Shown here: positions 48,001-61,112 of the stretch, piece by piece
Layout: every line of letters begins with the position of its first letter
How positions within the stretch are numbered: the first letter of the stretch is position 1
Assembly: GCA_963580455.1 (NCBI GenBank)
Contig: OY756967.1
Span: 12,980,501-13,044,500, forward strand
Source: Euonymus europaeus
Taxonomy: Eukaryota; Streptophyta; Magnoliopsida; Celastrales; Celastraceae
Reading direction: 5' to 3'
DNA length: 64,000 nt
Made by a program: the position numbers and the translations under genes
The notes under the pieces: model-generated
Told to the model about the DNA's origin: nothing
Database searches by the model: none
The model's input: the letters and a program-made list of their open reading frames with translations, nothing else

Positions 48001-51000
48001 CTTAGAAGAACAATAAAAAGTGTACACCAAGCAACTTTGATAGTCCGAAGTTTCTCAACTCTCTCCATGGAGGATCTTTTAACGGTTTTGTCCATTTGTC
48101 ATAGAAAGCTGGTGTTTGGCATCGAAATAATCCGGGAAGCTCATTTTCGTAAAATTTAACATAAAAGAACAATAAAAAGGGTACACCGAGCAACTTTGAT
48201 TGTCCGAAGTTTCTCAACTCTTTCTATGGAGGAGCTTTTAACGGTTTTGTCCATTTGTCATAGAAAGTTAATGTTTTGGCATCAAAATAATCTTGGAAGC
48301 TTATACTCGTAAAATTTGACTTAGTAGAACAATATAAAGTGTACACCGCGCAACTTTGATTGTCCGAAGTTTCTGAACTCTCTCTATGGAGGAGCTTTTA
48401 ACGGTTTTGTCCATTTTTTATAGAAAGTTAATGTCTTGGCATCGAAATAATCTTCGAAGCTTATACTCGTTAAATTTGACTTAGTAGAACAATATAAAGT
48501 GTACACCGAGCAACTTTGATTGTCCGAAGTTGCTCAACTCTCTCTATGGAGGAGCCTTTAACGGTTTTGTCCATTTGTCATAGAAAGTTGGTGTTTTGGC
48601 ATCGAAATTATTCTGGAAGCTCATTTTCGTAAAATTTAACTTAGAAAAAAAATAAAAAGTCTACACCGAGCAACTTTGATAGTCCGAAGTTGCTCAACTC
48701 TCTCTATGGAGGAGCTTCTAACGGTTTTGTCCATTTGTCATAGAAAGTTGGTGTTTTGGCATCGAAATTATGCTGGAAGATCATTTTCGTAAAATTTAAC
48801 TTAGAAGAACAATAAAAAGTTTACACCGCACAACTTTGATAGTCCGAAGTTTCTCAACTCTCTCTATGGAGGAGCTTTTAACGGTTTTGTCCATTTGTCA
48901 TAGAAAGCTGGTGTTTTGGCATCGAAATAATCCTAGAAGCTCATTTTCATAAAATTTAACATAAAAGAACAATAAAAAGGGTACACCGAGCAACTTTGAT
49001 AGTCCGAAGTTGCTCAACCCTCTCTATGGAGGAGATTTTAACGGTTTTGTCCATTTGTCATAGAAAGTTGGTGTTTTGGCATCGAAATAATTCTTGAAGC
49101 TCATTTTCTTAAAATTTAACGTAGAAGAACAGTAAAAAGTGTACACCGAGCAACTTTGATAGTCCGAAGTTGCTCAACTCTCTCTATGGAGGAGCTTTTA
49201 ACGGGTTTGTCCATTTGTCATAGAAAGTTGGTGTTTTGGCATCGAAATAATCCTGGAAGCTCATTTACGTAAAATCTAACATAGAAGAACAATAAAAAGT
49301 CTACACCGTGCAACTTTGATAGTCCGAAGTTGCTCAACTCTCTCTATGGAGGATCTTTTAACGGTTTTGTCCATTTGTCATAGATAGTTAATGTTTTGGC
49401 ATCGAAATAATCCTGGAAGCTTATACTCGTAAAATTTGACTTAGTAGAACAATATAAAGTGTACACCGAGCAACTTTGATTGTCCGAAGTTGCTCAACTC
49501 TCTCTATAGAAGTGCTGTTAACGGTTTTGTCCATTTGTCATAGAAAGTTGGTGTTTTGGCATCGACATAATCCTGGAAGCTCATTTTCTTAAAATTTAAT
49601 ATAGAAGAACAAAAAAAAGTGTACACCGAGCAACTTTGATAGTCCGAAGTTGTTCAACTCTCTCTATGGAGGAGCTTTTAACGGTTTTCTTCTTTTGTCA
49701 TAGAAAGTTAATGTTTTGGCATCGAAATAATCCTGGAAGCTTATACTCGTAAAATTTGACTTAGTAGAACAATATAAAGTGTACACCGAGCAACTTTGAT
49801 AGTCCGAAGTTGCTCAACTCTCTCTATGGAGGAGCTTCTAACGGTTTTGTCCATTTGTCATAAAAAGTTGGTGTTTTGGCATCGAAATTATGCTGGAAGA
49901 TCATTTTCGTAAAATTTAACTTAGAAGAACAATAAAAAGTTTACACCGCACAACTTTGATAGTCCGAAGTTTCTCAACACTCTCTATGGATGAGCTTTTA
50001 ACGGTTTTGTCCATTTGTCATAGAAGGCTGGTGTTTTGGCATCGAAATAATCCTGGAAGCTCATTTTCATAAAATTTAACATAAAAGAACAATAAAAAGG
50101 GTACACCGAGCAACTTTGATAGTCCGAAGTTGCTCAACCCTCTCTATGGAGGAGATTTTAACGGTTTTGTCCATTTGTCATAGAAAGTTGGTGTTTTGGC
50201 ATCGAAATAATTCTTGAAGCTCATTTTCTTAAAATTTAACGTAGAAGAACAGTAAAAAGTGTACACCGAGCAACTTTGATAGTCCGAAGTTGCTCAACTC
50301 TCTCTATGGAGGAGCTTTTAACGGGTTTGTCCATTTGTCATAGAAAGTTGGTGTTTTGGCATCGAAATAATCCTGGAAGCTCATTTACGTAAAATCTAAC
50401 ATAGATGAACAATAAAAAGTCTACACCGTGCAACTTTGATAGTCCGAAGTTGCTCAACTCTCTCTATGGAGGAGCTTTTAACGGTTTTGTCCATTTGTCA
50501 TAGATAGTTAATGTTTTGGCATCGAAATAATCCTGGAAGCTTATACTCGTAAAATTTGACTTAGTAGAAGAATATAAAGTGTACACCGAGCAACTTTGAT
50601 TGTCCGAAGTTGCTCAACTCTCTCTATAGAAGTGCTGTTAACGGTTTTGTCCATTTGTCATAGAAAGTTGGTGTTTTGGCATCGACATAATCCTGGAAGC
50701 TCATTTTCTTAAAATTTAATATAGAAGAACAAAAAAAAGTGTACACCGAGCAACTTTGATAGTCCGAAGTTGCTCAACTCTCTCTATGGAGGAGCTTTTA
50801 ACGGTTTTCTTCTTTTGTCATAGAAAGTTAATGTTTTGGCATCGAAATAATCCTGGAAGCTTATACTCGTAAAATTTGACTTAGTAGAACAATATAAAGT
50901 GTACACCGAGTAACTTTGATTGTCCGAATTTGCTCAACTCTAACTATAGAGGAGCTTTTACGGTTTTGTCCAATTGTCATAGAAAATTGGTGTTTTAGCA

Positions 51001-52317
51001 TCGAAATAATCCTTAAAGCTCATTTTAGTAAAATTTAACATAGAAGAACAATAAAAAGTGTACATCGAGCAACTTTGATAGTCCGAAGTTGTTCAACTCT
51101 CTCTATGGAGGAGCTTTTAACGGTTTTGTCCATTTTTCATAGAAAGTTGGTGTTTTGGCATCGAAATAATCCTGGAAGCTCATTTTCGTAAAATTTAACA
51201 TAGAAGAACAATAAAAAGTTTACACCGAGAAGCTTTGATAGTCCGAAGTTGCTCAACTCTCTCTATGATGGAGCTTTTAACGGTTTTGTTCATTTGTCAT
51301 AGAAAGTTAATGTTTTGGCATCGAAATAATCTAGGAAGCTTATACTCGTAAAATTTGACTTAGTAGAACAATATAAAGTGTACACCGAGCAACTTTGATT
51401 GTTCGAAGTTGCTCAACTCTCTCTATAGAAGAGCTTTTAATGGTTTTGTCCATTTGTCATAGAAAGTTGGTGTTTTGGCATCGAAATAATCCTGGAAGCT
51501 CATTTTCTTAAAATTTAATGTAGAAGAACAAAAAAAAGTGTACACCGAGCAACTTTGATAGTCCGAAGTTGCTCAACTCTCTCTATGGAGGAGCTTTTAA
51601 CGGTTTTGTTCATTTGTCATAGAAAGTTAATGTTTTGGCGTCGAAATAATCCTGGAAGCTTATACTCGTAAAATTTGACTTAGTAGAACAATATAAAGTG
51701 TACACCGAGTAACTTTGATTGTCCGAATTTGCTCAACTCTCTCTATAGAGGAGCTTTTACGGTTTTGTCCAATTGTCATAGAAAATTGGTGTTTTAGCAT
51801 CGAAATAATCCTGAAAGCTCATTTTCATAAAATTTAACATAGAAGAACAATAAAAAGTGTACATCGAGCAACTTTGATAGTCCGAAGTTGTTCAACTCTC
51901 TCTATGGAGGAGCTTTTAACGGTTTTGTCCATTTTTCATAGAAAGTTGGTGTTTTGGCATCGAAATAATCCTGGAAGCTCATTTTCGTAAAATTTAACAT
52001 AGAAGAACAATAAAAAGTTGACACCGAGAAACTTTGATAGTCCGAAGTTGCTCAACTCTCTCTATGGAGGAGCTTTTAACGGTTTTGCTCATTTGTCATA
52101 GAAAGTTAATGTTTTGGCATCGAAATAATCCAGGAAGCTTATACTCGTAAAATTTGACTTAGTAGAACAATATAAAGTGTACACCGAGCTACTTTGATTG
52201 TCCGAAGTTGCTCAACTCTCTCTATGGAGGAGCTTTTAACGGTTTTGTCCATTTTTCATAGAAAGTTGGTGTTTTGGCATTGAAATAATCCTGGAAGCTC
52301 ATTTTCGTAAAATTTAA
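48001..52317 (+). repeat. 20-mer HOR family, unit 1: 27-monomer version with an internal duplication
   Basis: Begins at 'cttagaagaac' before 'gtacaccaagc'. Length 4317 is 27 x 160 minus 3; the three 1-bp losses are 'ggtgtttggc' near 48113 and two 'gcttttacgg' monomers near 50958 and 51760. The excess over the canonical 20-mer is one extra 7-mer: 48662-49781 is repeated at 49782-50901, and identity continues to 50910. The two 7-mers differ at a few sites (tagaaag/taaaaag, tctcaactc/tctcaacac, gaaagctgg/gaaggctgg). Confidence 0.9.
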
Positions 52318-54716
52318 CTTAGAAGAACAATAAAAAGTGTACACCAAGCAACTTTGATAGTCCGAAGTTTCTCAACTCTCTCCATGGAGGATCTTTTAAC
52401 GGTTTTGTCCATTTGTCATAGAAAGCTGGTGTTTTGGCATCGAAATAATCCGGGAAGCTCATTTTCGTAAAATTTAACATAAAAGAACAATAAAAAGGGT
52501 ACACCGTGCAACTTTGATTGTCCGAAGTTTCTCAACTCTTTCTATGGAGGAGCTTTTAACGGTTTTGTCCATTTGTCATAGAAAGTTAATGTTTTGGCAT
52601 CAAAATAATCTTGGAAGCTTGTACTCGTAAAATTTGACTTAGTAGAACAATATAAAGTGTACACCGCGCAACTTTGATTGTCCGAAGTTTCTGAACTCTC
52701 TCTATGGAGGAGCTTTTAACGGTTTTGTCCATTTTTTATAGAAAGTTAATGTCTTGGCATCGAAATAATCTTCGAAGCTTATACTCGTTAAATTTGACTT
52801 AGTAGAACAATATAAAGTGTACACCGAGCAACTTTGATTGTCCGAAGTTGCTCAACTCTCTCTATGGAGGAGCCTTTAACGGTTTTGTCCATTTGTCATA
52901 GAAAGTTGGTGTTTTGGCATCGAAATTATTCTGGAAGCTCATTTTCGTAAAATTTAAGTTAGAAAAACAATAAAAAGTCTACACCGAGCAACTTTGATAG
53001 TCCGAAGTTGCTCAACTCTCTCTATGGAGGAGCTTCTAACGGTTTTGTCCATTTGTCATAGAAAGTTGGTGTTTTGGCATCGAAATTATGCTGGAAGATC
53101 ATTTTCGTAAAATTTAACTTAGAAGAACAATAAAAAGTTTACACCGCACAACTTTGATAGTCCGAAGTTTCTCAACTCTCTCTATGGAGGAGCTTTTAAC
53201 GGTTTTGTCCATTTGTCATAGAAAGCTGGTGTTTTGTCATCGAAATAATCCTGGAAGCTCATTTTCATAAAATTTAACATAAAAGAACAATAAAAAGGGT
53301 ACACCGAGCAACTTTGATAGTCCGAAGTTGCTCAACCCTCTCTATGGAGGAGATTTTAACGGTTTTGTCCATTTGTCATAGAAAGTTGGTGTTTTGGCAT
53401 CGAAATAATTCTTGAAGCTCATTTTCTTAAAATTTAACGTAGAAGAACAGTAAAAAGTGTACACCGAGCAACTTTGATAGTCCGAAGTTGCTCAACTCTC
53501 TCTATGGAGGAGCTTTTAACGGTTTTGTCCATTTGTCATAGAAAGTTGGTGTTTTGGCATCGAAATAATCCTGGAAGCTCATTTACGTAAAATCTAACAT
53601 AGAAGAACAATAAAAAGTCTACACCGTGCAACTTTGATAGTCCGAAGTTGCTCAACTCTCTCTATGGAGGAGCTTTTAACGGTTTTGTCCATTTGTCATA
53701 GATAGTTAATGTTTTGGCATCGAAATAATCCTGGAAGCTTATACTCGTAAAATTTGACTTAGTAGAACAATATAAAGTGTACACCGAGCAACTTTGATTG
53801 TCCGAAGTTGCTCAACTCTCTCTATAGAAGTGCTGTTAACGGTTTTGTCCATTTGTCATAGAAAGTTGGTGTTTTGGCATCGACATAATCCTGGAAGCTC
53901 ATTTTCTTAAAATTTAATATAGAAGAACAAAAAAAAGTGTACACCGAGCAACTTTGATAGTCCGAAGTTGCTCAACTCTCTCTATGGAGGAGCTTTTTAC
54001 GGTTTTCTTCTTTTGTCATAGAAAGTTAATGTTTTGGCATCGAAATAATCCTGGAAGCTTATACTCGTAAAATTTGACTTAGTAGAACAATATAAAGTGT
54101 ACACCGAGTAACTTTGATTGTCCGAATTTGCTCAACTCTAACTATAGAGGAGCTTTTACGGTTTTGTCCAATTGTCATAGAAAATTGGTGTTTTAGCATC
54201 GAAATAATCCTTAAAGCTCATTTTAGTAAAATTTAACATAGAAGAACAATAAAAAGTGTACATCGAGCAACTTTGATAGTCCGAAGTTGTTCAACTCTCT
54301 CTATGGAGGAGCTTTTAACGGTTTTGTCCATTTTTCATAGAAAGTTGGTGTTTTGGCATCGAAATAATCCTGGAAGCTCATTTTCGTAAAATTTAACATA
54401 GAAGAACAATAAAAAGTTGACACCGAGAAACTTTGATAGTCCGAAGTTGCTCAACTCTCTCTATGGAGGAGCTTTTAACGGTTTTGCTCATTTGTCATAG
54501 AAAGTTAATGTTTTGGCATCGAAATAATCCAGGAAGCTTATACTCGTAAAATTTGACTTAGTAGAACAATATAAAGTGTACACCGAGCTACTTTGATTGT
54601 CCGAAGTTGCTCAACTCTCTCTATGGAGGAGCTTTTAACGGTTTTGTCCATTTTTCATAGAAAGTTGGTGTTTTGGCATTGAAATAATCCTGGAAGCTCA
54701 TTTTCGTAAAATTTAA
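52318..54716 (+). repeat. 20-mer HOR family, unit 2: 15-monomer version
   Basis: Length 2399 (15 x 160 minus 1). Compared with the canonical unit it lacks five monomers. 'aaaaagtttacaccgagaagc' and 'aaaaagttgacaccgagaaac' lie 799 bp apart in unit 1 (51213 and 52012). Here only one such monomer is present, near 54411, in the 'ttgacaccgagaaac' form. This is the expected result of unequal exchange between those two similar monomers. Confidence 0.9.
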
Positions 54717-57700
54717 CTTAGAAGAACAATAAAAAGTGTACACCAAGCAACTTTGATAGTCCGAAGTTGCTCAACTCTCTCCATGGAGGATCTTTTAACG
54801 GTTTTGTCCATTTGTCATAGAAAGCTGGTGTTTTGGCATCGAAATAATCCGGGAAGCTCATTTTCGTAAAATTTAACATAAAAGAACAATAAAAAGGGTA
54901 CACCGTGCAACTTTGATTGTCCGAAGTTTCTCAACTCTTTCTATGGAGGAGCTTTTAACGGTTTTGTCCATTTGTCATAGAAAGTTAATGTTTTGGCATC
55001 AAAATAATCTTGGAAGCTTGTACTCGTAAAATTTGACTTAGTAGAACAATATAAAGTGTACACCGCGCAACTTTGATTGTCCGAAGTTTCTGAACTCTCT
55101 CTATGGAGGAGCTTTTAACGGTTTTGTCCATTTTTTATAGAAAGTTAATGTCTTGGCATCGAAATAATCTTCGAAGCTTATACTCGTTAAATTTGACTTA
55201 GTAGAACAATATAAAGTGTACACCGAGCAACTTTGATTGTCCGAAGTTGCTCAACTCTTTCTATGGAGGAGCCTTTAACGGTTTTGTCCATTTGTCATAG
55301 AAAGTTGGTGTTTTGGCATCGAAATTATTCTGGAAGCTCATTTTCGTAAAATTTAAGTTAGAAAAACAATAAAAAGTCTACACCGAGCAACTTTGATAGT
55401 CCGAAGTTGCTCAACTCTCTCTATGGAGGAGCTTCTAACGGTTTTGTCCATTTGTCATAGAAAGTTGGTGTTTTGGCATCGAAATTATGCTGGAAGATCA
55501 TTTTCGTAAAATTTAACTTAGAAGAACAATAAAAAGTTTACACCGCACAACTTTGATAGTCCGAAGTTTCTCAACTCTCTCTATGGAGGAGCTTTTAACG
55601 GTTTTGTCCATTTTTTATAGAAAGTTAATGTCTTGGCATCGAAATAATCTTCGAAGCTTATACTCGTTAAATTTGACTTAGTAGAACAATATAAAGTGTA
55701 CACCGAGCAACTTTGATTGTCCGAAGTTGCTCAACTCTCTCTATGGAGGAGCCTTTAACGGTTTTGTCCATTTGTCATAGAAAGTTGGTGTTTTGGCATC
55801 GAAATTATTCTGGAAGCTCATTTTCGTAAAATTTAAGTTAGAAAAACAATAAAAAGTCTACACCGAGCAACTTTGATAGTCCGAAGTTGCTCAACTCTCT
55901 CTATGGAGGAGCTTTTAACGGTTTTGTCCATTTGTCATAGAAAGTTGGTGTTTTGGCATCGAAATAATCCTGGAAGCTCATTTACGTAAAATCTAACATA
56001 GAAGAACAATAAAAAGTCTACACCGTGCAACTTTGATAGTCCGAAGTTGCTCAACTCTCTCTATGGAGGAGCTTTTAACGGTTTTGTCCATTTGTCATAG
56101 ATAGTTAATGTTTTGGCATCGAAATAATCCTGGAAGCTTATACTCGTAAAATTTGACTTAGTAGAACAATATAAAGTGTACACCGAGCAACTTTGATTGT
56201 CCGAAGTTGCTCAACTCTCTCTATAGAAGTGCTGTTAACGGTTTTGTCCATTTGTCATAGAAAGTTGGTGTTTTGGCATCGACATAATCCTGGAAGCTCA
56301 TTTTCTTAAAATTTAATATAGAAGAACAAAAAAAAGTGTACACCGAGCAACTTTGATAGTCCGAAGTTGCTCAACTCTCTCTATGGAGGAGCTTTTTACG
56401 GTTTTCTTCTTTTGTCATAGAAAGTTAATGTTTTGGCATCGAAATAATCCTGGAAGCTTATACTCGTAAAATTTGACTTAGTAGAACAATATAAAGTGTA
56501 CACCGAGTAACTTTGATTGTCCGAATTTGCTCAACTCTAACTATAGAGGAGCTTTTACGGTTTTGTCCAATTGTCATAGAAAATTGGTGTTTTAGCATCG
56601 AAATAATCCTTAAAGCTCATTTTAGTAAAATTTAACATAGAAGAACAATAAAAAGTGTACATCGAGCAACTTTGATAGTCCGAAGTTGTTCAACTCTCTC
56701 TATGGAGGAGCTTTTAACGGTTTTGTCCATTTTTCATAGAAAGTTGGTGTTTTGGCATCGAAATAATCCTGGAAGCTCATTTTCGTAAAATTTAACATAG
56801 AAGAACAATAAAAAGTTTACACCGAGAAGCTTTGATAGTCAGAAGTTGCTCAACTCTCTCTATGGAGGAGCTTTTAACGGTTTTGTTCATTTGTCATAGA
56901 AAGTTAATGTTTTGGCATCGAAATAATCCAGGAAGCTTATACTCGTAAAATTTGACTTAGTAGAACAATATAAAGTGTACACCGAGCAACTTTGATTGTT
57001 CGAAGTTGCTCAACTCTCTCTATAGAAGAGCTTTTAGTGGTTTTGTCCATTTGTCATAGAAAGTTGGTGTTTTGGCATCGAAATAATCCTGGAAGCTCAT
57101 TTTCTTAAAATTTAATGTAGAAGAACAAAAAAAAGTGTACACCGAGCAACTTTGATAGTCCGAAGTTGCTCAACTCTCTCTATGGAGGAGCTTTTAACGG
57201 TTTTGTTCATTTGTCATAGAAAGTTAATGTTTTGGCGTCGAAATAATCCTGGAAGCTTATACTCGTAAAATTTGACTTAGTAGAACAATATAAAGTGTAC
57301 ACCGAGTAACTTTGATTGTCCGAATTTGCTCAACTCTCTCTATAGAGGAGCTTTTACGGTTTTGTCCAATTGTCATAGAAAATTGGTGTTTTAGCATCGA
57401 AATAATCCTGAAAGCTCATTTTCATAAAATTTAACATAGAAGAACAATAAAAAGTGTACATCGAGCAACTTTGATAGTCCGAAGTTGTTCAACTCTCTCT
57501 ATGGAGGAGCTTTTAACGGTTTTGTCCATTTTTCATAGAAAGTTGGTGTTTTGGCATCGAAATAATCCTGGAAGCTCATTTTCGTAAAATTTAACATAGA
57601 AGAACAATAAAAAGTTGACACCGAGAAACTTTGATAGTCCGAAGTTGCTCAACTCTCTCTATGGAGGAGCTTTTAACGGTTTTGCTCATTTGTCATAGAA

Positions 57701-57914
57701 AGTTAATGTTTTGGCATCGAAATAATCCAGGAAGCTTATACTCGTAAAATTTGACTTAGTAGAACAATATAAAGTGTACACCGAGCTACTTTGATTGTCC
57801 GAAGTTGCTCAACTCTCTCTATGGAGGAGCTTTTAACGGTTTTGTCCATTTTTCATAGAAAGTTGGTGTTTTGGCATTGAAATAATCCTGGAAGCTCATT
57901 TTCGTAAAATTTAA
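54717..57914 (+). repeat. 20-mer HOR family, unit 3: normal length, rearranged inside
   Basis: Length 3198 (20 x 160 minus 2), the same as unit 4, but the monomer order differs. The pair with 'attttttatag/gtcttggc' and 'aattattctgg' occurs at 55131 and again at 55611, 480 bp later. The second pair is followed directly by the 'catttacgtaaaatctaac' monomer, and the 'gtcatcg...cattttcat' and 'aataattcttg' monomers are missing. Gains and losses cancel, so length alone hides the change. Confidence 0.9.
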
Positions 57915-60900
57915 CTTAGAAGAACAATAAAAAGTGTACACCAAGCAACTTTGATAGTCCGAAGTTTCTCAACTCTCTCCATGGAGGATCTTTTAACGGT
58001 TTTGTCCATTTGTCATAGAAAGCTGGTGTTTTGGCATCGAAATAATCCGGGAAACTCATTTTCGTAAAATTTAACATAAAAGAACAATAAAAAGGGTACA
58101 CCGTGCAACTTTGATTGTCCGAAGTTTCTCAACTCTTTCTATGGAGGAGCTTTTAACGGTTTTGTCCATTTGTCATAGAAAGTTAATGTTTTGGCATCAA
58201 AATAATCTTGGAAGCTTGTACTCGTAAAATTTGACTTAGTAGAACAATATAAAGTGTACACCGCGCAACTTTGATTGTCCGAAGTTTCTGAACTCTCTCT
58301 ATGGAGGAGCTTTTAACGGTTTTGTCCATTTTTTATAGAAAGTTAATGTCTTGGCATCGAAATAATCTTCGAAGCTTATACTCGTTAAATTTGACTTAGT
58401 AGAACAATATAAAGTGTACACCGAGCAACTTTGATTGTCCGAAGTTGCTCAACTCTCTCTATGGAGGAGCCTTTAACGGTTTTGTCCATTTGTCATAGAA
58501 AGTTGGTGTTTTGGCATCGAAATTATTCTGGAAGCTCATTTTCGTAAAATTTAAGTTAGAAAAACAATAAAAAGTCTACACCGAGCAACTTTGATAGTCC
58601 GAAGTTGCTCAACTCTCTCTATGGAGGAGCTTCTAACGGTTTTGTCCATTTGTCATAGAAAGTTGGTGTTTTGGCATCGAAATTATGCTGGAAGATCATT
58701 TTCGTAAAATTTAACTTAGAAGAACAATAAAAAGTTTACACCGCACAACTTTGATAGTCCGAAGTTTCTCAACTCTCTCTATGGAGGAGCTTTTAACGGT
58801 TTTGTCCATTTGTCATAGAAAGCTGGTGTTTTGTCATCGAAATAATCCTGGAAGCTCATTTTCATAAAATTTAACATAAAAGAACAATAAAAAGGGTACA
58901 CCGAGCAACTTTGATAGTCCGAAGTTGCTCAACCCTCTCTATGGAGGAGATTTTAACGGTTTTGTCCATTTGTCATAGAAAGTTGGTGTTTTGGCATCGA
59001 AATAATTCTTGAAGCTCATTTTCTTAAAATTTAACGTAGAAGAACAGTAAAAAGTGTACACCGAGCAACTTTGATAGTCCGAAGTTGCTCAACTCTCTCT
59101 ATGGAGGAGCTTTTAACGGTTTTGTCCATTTGTCATAGAAAGTTGGTGTTTTGGCATCGAAATAATCCTGGAAGCTCATTTACGTAAAATCTAACATAGA
59201 AGAACAATAAAAAGTCTACACCGTGCAACTTTGATAGTCCGAAGTTGCTCAACTCTCTCTATGGAGGAGCTTTTAACGGTTTTGTCCATTTGTCATAGAT
59301 AGTTAATGTTTTGGCATCGAAATAATCCTGGAAGCTTATACTCGTAAAATTTGACTTAGTAGAACAATATAAAGTGTACACCGAGCAACTTTGATTGTCC
59401 GAAGTTGCTCAACTCTCTCTATAGAAGTGCTGTTAACGGTTTTGTCCATTTGTCATAGAAAGTTGGTGTTTTGGCATCGACATAATCCTGGAAGCTCATT
59501 TTCTTAAAATTTAATATAGAAGAACAAAAAAAAGTGTACACCGAGCAACTTTGATAGTCCGAAGTTGCTCAACTCTCTCTATGGAGGAGCTTTTTACGGT
59601 TTTCTTCTTTTGTCATAGAAAGTTAATGTTTTGGCATCGAAATAATCCTGGAAGCTTATACTCGTAAAATTTGACTTAGTAGAACAATATAAAGTGTACA
59701 CCGAGTAACTTTGATTGTCCGAATTTGCTCAACTCTAACTATAGAGGAGCTTTTACGGTTTTGTCCAATTGTCATAGAAAATTGGTGTTTTAGCATCGAA
59801 ATAATCCTTAAAGCTCATTTTAGTAAAATTTAACATAGAAGAACAATAAAAAGTGTACATCGAGCAACTTTGATAGTCCGAAGTTGTTCAACTCTCTCTA
59901 TGGCGGAGCTTTTAACGGTTTTGTCCATTTTTCATAGAAAGTTGGTGTTTTGGCATCGAAATAATCCTGGAAGCTCATTTTCGTAAAATTTAACATAGAA
60001 GAACAATAAAAAGTTTACACCGAGAAGCTTTGATAGTCAGAAGTTGCTCAACTCTCTCTATGGAGGAGCTTTTAACGGTTTTGTTCATTTGTCATAGAAA
60101 GTTAATGTTTTGGCATCGAAATAATCCAGGAAGCTTATACTCGTAAAATTTGACTTAGTAGAACAATATAAAGTGTACACCGAGCAACTTTGATTGTTCG
60201 AAGTTGCTCAACTCTCTCTATAGAAGAGCTTTTAGTGGTTTTGTCCATTTGTCATAGAAAGTTGGTGTTTTGGCATCGAAATAATCCTGGAAGCTCATTT
60301 TCTTAAAATTTAATGTAGAAGAACAAAAAAAAGTGTACACCGAGCAACTTTGATAGTCCGAAGTTGCTCAACTCTCTCTATGGAGGAGCTTTTAACGGTT
60401 TTGTTCATTTGTCATAGAAAGTTAATGTTTTGGCGTCGAAATAATCCTGGAAGCTTATACTCGTAAAATTTGACTTAGTAGAACAATATGAAGTGTACAC
60501 CGAGTAACTTTGATTGTCCGAATTTGCTCAACTCTCTCTATAGAGGAGCTTTTACGGTTTTGTCCAATTGTCATAGAAAATTGGTGTTTTAGCATCGAAA
60601 TAATCCTGAAAGCTCATTTTCATAAAATTTAACATAGAAGAACAATTAAAAGTGTACATCGAGCAACTTTGATAGTCCGAAGTTGTTCAACTCTCTCTAT
60701 GGAGGAGCTTTTAACGGTTTTGTCCATTTTTCATAGAAAGTTGGTGTTTTGGCATCGAAATAATCCTGGAAGCTCATTTTCGTAAAATTTAACATAGAAG
60801 AACAATAAAAAGTTGACACCGAGAAACTTTGATAGTCCGAAGTTGCTCAACTCTCTCTATGGAGGAGCTTTTAACGGTTTTGCTCATTTGTCATAGAAAG

Positions 60901-61112
60901 TTAATGTTTTGGCATCGAAATAATCCAGGAAGCTTATACTCGTAAAATTTGACTTAGTAGAACAATATAAAGTGTACACCGAGCTACTTTGATTGTCCGA
61001 AGTTGCTCAACTCTCTCTATGGAGGAGCTTTTAACGGTTTTGTCCATTTTTCATAGAAAGTTGGTGTTTTGGCATCGAAATAATCCTGGAAGCTCATTTT
61101 CGTAAAATTTAA
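57915..61112 (+). repeat. 20-mer HOR family, unit 4: canonical 3198-bp unit
   Basis: This unit holds the full ordered set: 'tctccatggagg'; 'atccgggaaa'; 'gcatcaaaataat' with 'gaagcttgtac'; 'tttctgaac/attttttatag'; 'gagcctttaacgg'; 'aattatgctggaagatc'; 'ttttgtcatcg'; 'aataattcttg'; 'catttacg'; 'catagatag'; 'atcgacataat'; 'ttttcttcttttg'; 'tccaattgtc/ccttaaag'; 'agaagctttg'; 'ttttagtgg'; 'ggcgtcg'; 'tccaattgtc/cattttcat'; 'gttgacacc'; 'gagctac'. The two monomers with 'gcttttacgg' are each one base short, which gives 3198. Confidence 0.92.

Noticed and set aside
48120..48145. CENP-B-box-like sequence at 'atcgaaataatccggg' in the right-hand HOR (also near 52440, 54840, 61240, 63955)
   Set aside because: It has at least two mismatches to the nine fixed positions of the mammalian CENP-B box and occurs in only one monomer per HOR. 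It arises from a single local variant (ctgg to cggg). No support for a bound protein.
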